DNA of 64,000 bases, taken from NCBI RefSeq assembly GCF_001423945.1, contig NZ_LMPU01000008.1:186001-250000 (forward strand), read 5' to 3'. Each line of letters starts with the position of its first letter. The stretch's first letter is position 1. This document shows, one piece after another, positions 35,917 through 43,364 of this stretch. This stretch comes from Pedobacter sp. Leaf194. Its GTDB lineage: Bacteria > Bacteroidota > Bacteroidia > Sphingobacteriales > Sphingobacteriaceae. The notes below the pieces were generated by a model. It saw only the letters and a program-made list of their open reading frames with translations, was not told the origin of the DNA and made no database searches. The position numbers and the translations under genes were made by a program.

Positions 35917-36341
35917 TTAGCTGCTAATTTTGAAATAACTGCCAACAAGATATCTATTTTGACATCTACTTCCTTATACAAAGGACCTGTACGCATCGCA
36001 TAAAAAGTTTTCTCCGACCCAGATTTACTTGCATTGAAGTACCTGGTCTGCTGATTAATGTTGACTCCGATGGCTTTAATCTCTTTTCGAATCAAAGCAA
36101 GTTCTTCCATAGGCCCAGACAATGATTCATCACGGTAAAAACAATTTATCTTTTCCTGAGTCAGTATTTTCCTGGCCACTTCTCCCATGCTTCTGCAGCC
36201 GCTATCCTGCAATATTTTCGACAGCCGTTCAAAAGTTCTTTGATTTATTCTAATAATAAGCGGGTTTATTAATAAATCCTCTTGGTTACTTGCTTTTTTT
36301 CGACCCATTTCGGTGGATTGATGTGTTTCATTAGAAGTCAT
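35898..36341 (-). CDS. mobA: MobA relaxosome accessory protein
   Basis: 147 aa with an N-terminal RHH-like region (LIIRINQRTFERLSKILQDSGCRSMGEVARKIL, key residues R30 to L61) and a helical C-terminal half with the LALIRKEIKAIGVNINQQTRYFN pattern typical of Bacteroidota MobA/MobC-like relaxosome proteins. It binds oriT next to the relaxase. It is the first mob gene, with an intergenic region upstream that should hold oriT. Confidence 0.9.
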   Translation of the reverse strand: MTSNETHQSTEMGRKKASNQEDLLINPLIIRINQRTFERLSKILQDSGCRSMGEVARKILTQEKINCFYRDESLSGPMEELALIRKEIKAIGVNINQQTRYFNASKSGSEKTFYAMRTGPLYKEVDVKIDILLAVISKLAAKWLPES

Positions 36342-36677
36342 CGCCGATGGAACGCCTTAAACAAATACTTAAAGCCAAAATAACGTGGATTTAAGCTCCT
36401 GCGTTTGTCGAAAAAAATCCAACCACCATTCATGCTTGCGAATTAAGCAAATGACCAGCTTCGTCGTTGGTAAAGCTTCAGTAATCCCTAAATATAAAGT
36501 TGGAAATAATGGAGCCATTAATTATGCCGCCCTCAGTTCAAATGCATTGACAATACCCTTAAGACTGTAAACATTAACCAGTCTAAGTTTAGCCTTGACT
36601 GAATATGATATTGCAGTTGTAATCAAGACATGGTAAGTGACTTAAAATGCTTTAGGTCAAACGCTATTCACCGGCAA

Positions 36678-37076
36678 TTAATTGAGATATTTAAAGTTGA
36701 CATTAGCACAACCGAGTTCCGAGTGTTGGGCCTTGACCGAAAGGGCAACAAGATATTTTTGTATACAAAAAGACATCTTGCTACCAACCAACGTTGGTAC
36801 TCTCTCGAGCGAAAGAAGTTTGCGACTTCGTCCTTCGGTAGTTTTTTTCGTGATTTCGGCCCAAAACTCTTCTCCAAATGCTGTATGAAAACGGGCATTT
36901 GCATTTGTGGTGAAATTATGGGAATGCCTGGCAAGTATTTTCCGCAAATCTTTTTTTATTCCCACAATAAAAAAACTCAATATTTGCTTTATAACTGTTG
37001 TTATGATGCCAATCAGTATAATAATCGGAACCGTATAATCTGGTAGGAAATTAAATTTCCAGAGCAAAGAAAACAT
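36678..37076 (-). CDS. Possible small membrane protein
   Basis: 132-aa frame with one membrane span (VPIIILIGIITTVIKQILSFFIVGI, about 16-40) and a basic cytosolic C-terminus. Overlapping frames on both strands are also open here, so coding is uncertain. The hydrophobic N-terminus followed by KKDLRKILARHSHNF looks more protein-like than the alternatives. No family recognised and no operon partner. Confidence 0.3.
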   Translation of the reverse strand: MFSLLWKFNFLPDYTVPIIILIGIITTVIKQILSFFIVGIKKDLRKILARHSHNFTTNANARFHTAFGEEFWAEITKKTTEGRSRKLLSLERVPTLVGSKMSFCIQKYLVALSVKAQHSELGCANVNFKYLN

Positions 37077-37249
37077 ATTGCTGCAATATCAGCAATTACA
37101 CCAGACCATTTCCACATCGCGCGCTTGCGAATCTAATGTCGCTCAAAGATTATGAGTCTTCTAGCCTGACCGCCCTTATATGAGGCAAAATATGCTTTTC
37201 TGACTTACAGAAGCAATTTACGAACTATTTTTTGAAACTGCGAAATTTT

Positions 37250-37270
37250 GCTCCGTTACGTATTTGTTAC
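37250..37270 (+). repeat. 21-bp direct repeat, left copy
   Basis: GCTCCGTTACGTATTTGTTA plus C; 19 of 21 bases match the copy at 47488-47508. By my rough estimate about one such match is expected by chance in a window this size. Confidence 0.35.
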
Positions 37271-37561
37271 GGTTTTAACGAGGAATTGGTAGCTAGGACT
37301 TAATTGTTTAACCCATTTAGGTGGCTATCATGAATTGAAATACAGTAGTCAAATTAGTAGAAATATACATTACACACAGAATGGAATTATTAGGAATTTG
37401 CCAAAACTGCGCTATTGCCGAGATGGTAACAAAATATACCAATGTAGGCCGGAAAATGGTAGACATGGCACTAACATATCTTCTGGCCCGCTACAAAAAT
37501 TCAACGCACCCTCATAGATGCGTTGCCTTGTACGCGTTATGAGAGCCGAACCGGAAAGCCG

Positions 37562-37987
37562 ATGCCTTTTTCTTACCTTGATACCCCTATCTCCATAGGG
37601 GAGCACATAAGAAAGAAACGAATGGAATTAAAGCTACTTCAAAAGGATGTGGCGAAAATTTGTGGGGTCTGCGAAGATAGTATTACAAATTGGGAAATGA
37701 ACAAGAGTGTGCCTCAAGTTCAGTTTTTTCCCCGTATTATCAAGTTTTTGGGATATTTGCCGATTGAAGTTGATATGACTACACTTCCAGGGAGATTGAA
37801 AGCCTATAGGTACTTTAACGGACTTAGCCAAAAGCAAATGGGCAAAATTCTCAGTGTTGACGGAGCTACGATTTGTAGCTGGGAATTGGAAGAACACCAG
37901 CCACATAAGGAAATGTTAAAAAAACTGGATGCAATGTTAGCAACGGAGCGGAGCCTTAATGCATTAAATTTAATCGATGGGGAATAA
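37562..37987 (+). CDS. Double-XRE HTH regulator
   Basis: The upstream TTG at 37523 gives 13 residues without HTH character, so ATG 37562 (142 aa) is preferred. Two XRE-type HTH units stand in tandem. The first is IGEHIRKKRMELKLLQKDVAKICGV with W-E-M recognition-helix neighbours (near 10-50). The second is LKAYRYFNGLSQKQMGKILSVDGATICSWELEEHQPHK (near 78-115). The first gene of the defence-like island, it may set that island's expression. Confidence 0.85.
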   Translation: MPFSYLDTPISIGEHIRKKRMELKLLQKDVAKICGVCEDSITNWEMNKSVPQVQFFPRIIKFLGYLPIEVDMTTLPGRLKAYRYFNGLSQKQMGKILSVDGATICSWELEEHQPHKEMLKKLDAMLATERSLNALNLIDGE

Positions 37988-38134
37988 TGATCATGAATTA
38001 TTTCCCCGCTAAGACCTGGCGCATAAGATGTAGGTGTCCCTCAAATTCTTTTTGCCGTTTTACTGGTGCTACATTAATTCTTGCTACAAATCGACCAATG
38101 GGTAGTTCGGAACAAAGAAATAACCTTAGCTTTC

Positions 38135-38986
38135 CTAAGGCAGATGCCATATTAATCCACTCTTTGATATGGTTAACTTCCTTTTATCGAATATCTCATT
38201 CATTATCATCCATACCTGATCTGTTAAAAGGAACGACCTTTTGGAACTCTGATCCGTCTCTGAAAAAAATCCTGTGATAGCTATTTTTTCGAAAGCGATT
38301 TCGCTGTTCGATTGTTTCCAAAACAATTTGCGGTTTAGCGGATATTCTATCGTCGTTGTTTTTAAAAGCTCCCCTCTTCTTTGTACTTCTTTAGAAAACT
38401 CTTTCAGGAATTCACTTAATGAAATCGTGTTTCCACTAGCATCGTGCAATTTGACATAGTGCAAGTCGACCATTTCATCTTCGCTAGTGACAGCGATGGT
38501 TTTGCTGCCGAGATCGATGCTAGTGACCACTCCACGTGAGAGGACTGCGTTAATATTGATATCCAGTATTCCAATTTCGACCGTTTTTTTGAAGTCCGCA
38601 TCATTTTCTCCGGCTTCCCAAAGTTGAACAAGTTTTATTCCCTCATGTTCAGCAAAGGTTAATGTATCTCTTGTGAAACCCGCTCTACAAACAACGACTC
38701 CATTCGCAATTCCGGAATCTTCCATGGTTTTGGACAGCTTCATAACGATATCCTTGTTTACTTTTTTATTCCAGTATTTGCATTCGATCGCTGTAAGCAA
38801 TGGTTGCCCACCTTGTAACTGCTCGGTTAAAACATCAACTTGGTGATATACGCCGGATTTTCCTTTGATTTTACAATTGCGACCATAATCTTTGACCTTG
38901 ATACCATACTGCTCACCGAGCGCACCATAAATATATTTGGTGATAGCTTCGTATTCCTCCCAGTCGAATTCGTTTTTATCGGACAT
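38135..38986 (-). CDS. Mrr-like restriction endonuclease
   Basis: 283 aa. The N-terminal domain carries the Mrr-cat PD-(D/E)xK pattern: D51 in HQVDVLTE and E68-C69-K70 in AIECKYWN. It is followed by the conserved KLSKTMEDSGIANGVVVCRAGFT helix-strand. The C-terminal half (from about 140) is unrelated to the Mrr N-domain and may be a sensor or a new targeting domain. Mrr-like nucleases cleave foreign or modified DNA. It is convergent with the HTH gene. Confidence 0.85.
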   Translation of the reverse strand: MSDKNEFDWEEYEAITKYIYGALGEQYGIKVKDYGRNCKIKGKSGVYHQVDVLTEQLQGGQPLLTAIECKYWNKKVNKDIVMKLSKTMEDSGIANGVVVCRAGFTRDTLTFAEHEGIKLVQLWEAGENDADFKKTVEIGILDININAVLSRGVVTSIDLGSKTIAVTSEDEMVDLHYVKLHDASGNTISLSEFLKEFSKEVQRRGELLKTTTIEYPLNRKLFWKQSNSEIAFEKIAITGFFSETDQSSKRSFLLTDQVWMIMNEIFDKRKLTISKSGLIWHLP

Positions 38987-39064
38987 AGTTTAAATTTTAG
39001 TTGTCTTTAAATCTAAAAACATGTGGTTAATTACCCCAGGTAATTTATCTTGGAAGAATTATGG

Positions 39065-39829
39065 TTATTTAATCACTGACCCAAACCGAGTGTTTATGAT
39101 CTCGTCATCGCAACTAATTACAAAATCTTCAGATTGATTTATATCCATTAAACCTATAAGACTTTGCAAGTTTGCTATCTTTGGTCTAAAAGCTTGGCTG
39201 ACATTCGAAGGTTGCCTTAAAATAATAGGTGCTAACTCAGGATGATGCTGGATTATATCGCCTTTTGTATAAAGCTCATTCCCGTTCAAAAGAGAAATTG
39301 TTTGCCCAAGATCAAAAGCTAGGCTTTTATTTAACCCTAACGTTCTTTTCTCGTCATCAAAGGGTGGTTTTTCATATTGTAGCAAATCTAACAGAGCCAC
39401 CTCTTTTTGCCAATTACCTTCCTTAAGAACCGGACTAATTACCTGCTTATAAAATTGCTTTTCACTTGTTGCTGCATTAATAGCTAGTAGGTTTCGAACA
39501 CATCCATACACAGCTAAAAGCATGTGACGTTTCACTGGTGCAGTTAAAGGATTCTCATATTTCTGTTCATGATGCCGATATGTGTAGAAAAGGCTATTAT
39601 GGACTGCATCCTCTGAGCCTCGTCGTTGCATTGTACATATAATCCTCCCCTCCATAATTTTTATCAAACTGAGGTTCCAATCTTTAATGGTAGGATATTT
39701 TTCCTTTAACAACGATACAATTAACTTATCTGCATCCGAGCCGGTCGCTCCTGGGTGATCTACAAGTACATCAATATCGATGGAATCTGGTGAACCAAAA
39801 ATAAAATAGGGATAACTAATATCAATCAT
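39065..39829 (-). CDS. Nucleotidyltransferase-like protein
   Basis: ATG 39829 is preferred over the TTG two codons upstream. The 254-aa protein opens with a MNT/NTase-type metal motif: F-G12-S13-PDSI-D18-I-D20. A helical body follows, with RHHEQKYENPLTAPVKRHM near 80-100. The family resembles minimal nucleotidyltransferases found in toxin-antitoxin and defence loci. No partner HEPN gene is adjacent. It lies head-to-head with the PIN gene (64 bases), so a shared regulatory region is likely. Confidence 0.65.
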   Translation of the reverse strand: MIDISYPYFIFGSPDSIDIDVLVDHPGATGSDADKLIVSLLKEKYPTIKDWNLSLIKIMEGRIICTMQRRGSEDAVHNSLFYTYRHHEQKYENPLTAPVKRHMLLAVYGCVRNLLAINAATSEKQFYKQVISPVLKEGNWQKEVALLDLLQYEKPPFDDEKRTLGLNKSLAFDLGQTISLLNGNELYTKGDIIQHHPELAPIILRQPSNVSQAFRPKIANLQSLIGLMDINQSEDFVISCDDEIINTRFGSVIK

Positions 39830-39893
39830 TGTCAAATATACTGATGAACATTCTTGTAAGTGTTATCTTTGTTTAGTCCAACAAACCTTACTA

Positions 39894-41126
39894 ATGGCTC
39901 CAAAATTTGTATTTTTCGATTCGAACACCTGGATTTATCTAGCAAATGGCTTTGATATCTTTTCTAACAACTATCTTGAATTGCATTTTAAAGTATTTGA
40001 GATACTTGAAAAACGGGTATCGGACGGTAGTTTGATAATCTTTACAAATGAAATCATCAAAGAGGAATGGGCCAGGCACCAAGACGATGCTGCAATACAA
40101 ATTGGCCTAATTAAAAGCAAAGCAAAAAGCTACAAGGATCAATTGCGAACTATAGGAGCATTTATCGGGCAAAACAAAGAGCAAATTGATCTATTAACCA
40201 AAGCTGTAGATGAAGAAACAGAAAAGAAGATTGCATTGCACGTACGGCATATAGAACGGGTAAAAAAATTTATTGAGGAACGGACTGAGCCAATTGCAGT
40301 TTCGGATAAACATCGTATTGAAGCAACTCAAATGGCGCAACGCAAACAGGCACCGTTTCGGGGCGATAAATCAAATAGCATGTCAGATGCACTAATTTTA
40401 CTTAGCATAACAGACTTTTTAGATACTTCAAAAAAGATTGAACATGCTGCTGTTCAGTATGCTTTGCAAGAAGATGGTGCTATCGAGTCATATTTTATAA
40501 CTAGTAACTTTGGTGATTTTGCTGCTTTGCCCGACAAGCATACAATTCATCCTGATTTAGCTCCAATACTCGCAAGAAGTGGTACGGCTTATTATCCATC
40601 ATTGGTGCCTCTAATTAACAACCTTGAAAAGGAATTCCTGACACAGGATGAGCTCCGTGCTATAGAAGCCGCTGATCGATCTATTCATTGTCAAGTTTGC
40701 GATTCAGAATATCCCTCTGTACAATTTTCTAATCCAACCAGATTGTTTGATCCATTCAAAGGAAATAACTCAAATGACCCAAGCCAATTGTTGCTTTTCA
40801 ACGATATACCTGTGTATGATTCGGAAGAGCCATTTTCCGAAGTTGAAACAGCATACTGCGACCATTGTGGTGCAGATTTTATTACTTGCCCAAATTGTGA
40901 CGAGATGGTACATATCAAAGAAAATGAAAAAACACAATGTACAGGTTGTCATTACAAATTTTTGCTGCATGTAGAGCGGGATCGCAAGGGTACTATACAT
41001 GGCTATGAACATATAATCGTTCGCGATTTTACTTGCAATGACTGCGGTGAAGACTTCGACGAAGTTGATGAAAACGGTCTTTGTGAAACTTGTGCTGATT
41101 ATAAAAACATCGCAGAAGCCCAATGA
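39894..41126 (+). CDS. PIN-domain protein with zinc-ribbon C-terminus
   Basis: 410 aa. The N-terminal domain is a DUF4935-like PIN domain: FFDSNTW (D9) near 7-13, NEIIKEEW near 52-59 and NSMSDALILLS (acidic D near 165). The C-terminal third has several CxxC pairs: CQVC near 267, CDHC and CPNC near 322-337, CTGC near 351 and CNDC with CETC near 381-397. These suggest zinc ribbons that bind nucleic acid or protein. The combination suggests a targeted RNase. It is divergent from the NTase gene and 84 bases upstream of the next gene. Confidence 0.8.
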   Translation: MAPKFVFFDSNTWIYLANGFDIFSNNYLELHFKVFEILEKRVSDGSLIIFTNEIIKEEWARHQDDAAIQIGLIKSKAKSYKDQLRTIGAFIGQNKEQIDLLTKAVDEETEKKIALHVRHIERVKKFIEERTEPIAVSDKHRIEATQMAQRKQAPFRGDKSNSMSDALILLSITDFLDTSKKIEHAAVQYALQEDGAIESYFITSNFGDFAALPDKHTIHPDLAPILARSGTAYYPSLVPLINNLEKEFLTQDELRAIEAADRSIHCQVCDSEYPSVQFSNPTRLFDPFKGNNSNDPSQLLLFNDIPVYDSEEPFSEVETAYCDHCGADFITCPNCDEMVHIKENEKTQCTGCHYKFLLHVERDRKGTIHGYEHIIVRDFTCNDCGEDFDEVDENGLCETCADYKNIAEAQ

Positions 41127-41210
41127 GTGTTCTGTCACAAAGTCTTACCCGATTTCTAATTCTATAGCCTCCTGAAGATTTTAACAATAGTTATGAAGTA
41201 ATAATAGTGA

Positions 41211-42620
41211 ATGTGTATGTCAGAAATTAAGTCAATCACGTTAAGACGATTTAATGCCTACTGTTACGTTCGCATTCCTTACCTACTTCTCTCGTTCCGA
41301 GAGATTGCATGGTTTGAAGCATTTGATACAAAAATGCTGGGTACAATTGTGATCGATGACGACGGCGAATTTAACTATATGATATTGGCGCGGGATAAGC
41401 GTAAAATTTTTAGAGCCTGGGACTTTGGTACATCTTACGAAACCAAAGAGGAAGCTGAAGCCGAAATGATGGCCGCATTCGATAAATATGAAAACGATGG
41501 ACAAACGGTTTATGAGCAAGGTGATGAAAAGAAATTGCCTCAAGAGTTTTTAGTACCACAGGTTCCCGATGAGAAATTGCACCCGTATTACAAGATACTG
41601 GACACGCGTGGTCATGAAGGTGCTAAAAATCTAATCAACGAGATTATCTACAGCTTTGTAGATGTGGATGGTAATTATATTAAGGATTTTCAAACGACCG
41701 GCTTTGACGGCAGATTATGGGAATTATACCTTTACACTTATTTTTATTCTGCTGGATTCGACCTGAACAATAGCTATAAAGCCCCTGATTTTTTGGTGTC
41801 TTATTGGGGAAATGAATTTGCTATAGAGGCGGTTACCGTAAACAAAAGCGAACAATTTGACGAACCAAATCCTAGTAATTTAAAAGAAGCATTTTTACTG
41901 AGTTTAGATTACATGCCCATAAAATTCGGCAGCTCGCTCATCAGTAAACTTCGCAAACGGTATTGGGAGCAAGACCACGTTACAGGGAAGCCCTTAGTCA
42001 TTGCTATACATGATTTTCATCAGTCGTCGACGATGGAGCAACTTGGATCGATGACCTGGTCGAGAAACTCTTTAATATACTATTTATACGGCATTAGGCC
42101 ATCTTTTAAGACAAGCGAGAACGGGAATATTACATTGGGCATAATGGATACAAAAGATGGCATTAGCCAGGGTTTTGATCCAATAGAATGGCACGAATGG
42201 AAAGGTAAAAAAATTGAATCGGGCTTTTTTAATCTGCCGGATTCGGAAAATATAAGTGCAGTTTTATTTTCCAATAACGCCACACTTACTACTTTTAACC
42301 GGATGGGGCAGTTGGCTGGACTTGGCTCACCTGATACTAAAATGCTTAGAGCAATGGATGTTTTTAATGACGATCCTAACTCAATTACACCGCATCGCGT
42401 GATCAAGAATATTCAGGATGATGATTATGAAGAAGCCTGGGGTGATGGTTTAGTAATGTACCATAATATGAATGCGAAATATCCTGTCGATATCAACTGC
42501 TTTCAAGGCATCTCACATGTGTTTTTTGATAAGGATCGCCATATTGTTTATGGATATCCTGAACCTAATAACGTGCTTAATTCAATGACTATCGTTTTGA
42601 TTCCGGAAAGCGGTTCGTAA
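41211..42620 (+). CDS. PD-(D/E)xK-like unknown protein, 469 aa
   Basis: The start is probably ATG 41211 or the in-frame 41217. Near residues 191-213 it shows a nuclease-like core: P-D-FLVSYWGNEFAI-E-A-V-T-V, preceded by FDGRLWELYLYTYFY. This resembles PD-(D/E)xK nucleases with the catalytic Lys replaced by Val. The remaining parts do not match a family I know. It may work with the PIN protein as a two-gene system; both lie on the plus strand inside a defence-like island. Function is inferred from position and the core motif. Confidence 0.6.
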   Translation: MCMSEIKSITLRRFNAYCYVRIPYLLLSFREIAWFEAFDTKMLGTIVIDDDGEFNYMILARDKRKIFRAWDFGTSYETKEEAEAEMMAAFDKYENDGQTVYEQGDEKKLPQEFLVPQVPDEKLHPYYKILDTRGHEGAKNLINEIIYSFVDVDGNYIKDFQTTGFDGRLWELYLYTYFYSAGFDLNNSYKAPDFLVSYWGNEFAIEAVTVNKSEQFDEPNPSNLKEAFLLSLDYMPIKFGSSLISKLRKRYWEQDHVTGKPLVIAIHDFHQSSTMEQLGSMTWSRNSLIYYLYGIRPSFKTSENGNITLGIMDTKDGISQGFDPIEWHEWKGKKIESGFFNLPDSENISAVLFSNNATLTTFNRMGQLAGLGSPDTKMLRAMDVFNDDPNSITPHRVIKNIQDDDYEEAWGDGLVMYHNMNAKYPVDINCFQGISHVFFDKDRHIVYGYPEPNNVLNSMTIVLIPESGS

Positions 42621-42641
42621 TTATTGTTAAACCGTGTTTCC

Positions 42642-43364
42642 CTAAACTGGCTCGATAAGGTCTATCCAAAAATGATATAATTCAATACCAGCCTGCTCTC
42701 CATCTGTATTAATTCGAGAGTGTTCAGAGAATAATTCTATAAAAACCGATACATTTAAATCATCACAATTGATTCTGTCATTAACCGTCCACAATCCTGT
42801 GGTATCAACTGCTGAAAGCTCATCAATCCAGCCGTTGATCTTTAGAAACCAGTGATTAAAATCCTCTTTTTGTACGTAACCTACTATTGCCGCATACTTA
42901 ATTTTCGACCCATGTAGTTTCTTTTTAAACCTCTCAATCCCTCCTGAAACTTTTGCTCCCTCACCAGTAACATACTCTTTTTCCCTGCCGCTACCGGGAG
43001 TAGGTAAACGCTTCGCCTCAAATGAAAAAAAACTGTCGTCTTCTCCATATTCGCGATCCGAGATCACTATCTTTTCTTCGTCTGAAAGTGTGCCGAAATC
43101 CACTTTGGGGCTACGGCCACTTGTAAGTTCTTCTATAAATTCTGGCTGAAAACGAAAAGGGTGTTTTTTTGCCTCTTTATTTAGAAAACCACATAGTAAT
43201 TGATTGGTGCTTTCTTCAGGCAACAACTTATGGTTCTTACCGTTCGAAGCAAACTTTAACAAATTTATCCTCAAAAAGTCAATAACGGCTTTGATAGAAT
43301 CGTCGAGCTCGATGCCAAACGATATATTTCCGCTAATTGAGTTAATTGGATTTTCTGAAAGCAT
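42642..43364 (-). CDS. Putative restriction nuclease partner of the methyltransferase
   Basis: 240 aa with a PD-(D/E)xK-like core: PKVD89F and FSFE116-A-K118. The next motif GSGREKEYVTGEGAKVSGGIERF lies near 124-146. Its ATG overlaps the methyltransferase stop by one base, so the two are translated together. This suggests the nuclease half of a split restriction-modification system. I do not recognise the family precisely. Confidence 0.65.
   Translation of the reverse strand: MLSENPINSISGNISFGIELDDSIKAVIDFLRINLLKFASNGKNHKLLPEESTNQLLCGFLNKEAKKHPFRFQPEFIEELTSGRSPKVDFGTLSDEEKIVISDREYGEDDSFFSFEAKRLPTPGSGREKEYVTGEGAKVSGGIERFKKKLHGSKIKYAAIVGYVQKEDFNHWFLKINGWIDELSAVDTTGLWTVNDRINCDDLNVSVFIELFSEHSRINTDGEQAGIELYHFWIDLIEPV

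Larger units (their letters stand above)
36342..37561. other. Putative oriT region and poorly coding stretch
   Basis: Directly upstream of mobA is the usual oriT place; short inverted repeats (TGCTT/AAGCA around 36433-36450) are present, but no nick consensus is recognised. From 37080 to 37560 no solid gene is seen. A 53-codon frame from 37381 (C-x2-C near its start) is too weak to call. Confidence 0.35.

Noticed and set aside
36630..37046. 138-codon plus-strand frame
   Set aside because: Composition looks random (many Cys, Tyr, Asn) and the minus-strand frame with a membrane span is more protein-like.
37381..37542. 53-codon frame with C-x2-C near the start
   Set aside because: Too short, no promoter or partner; overlaps the preferred 5' region of the HTH gene.
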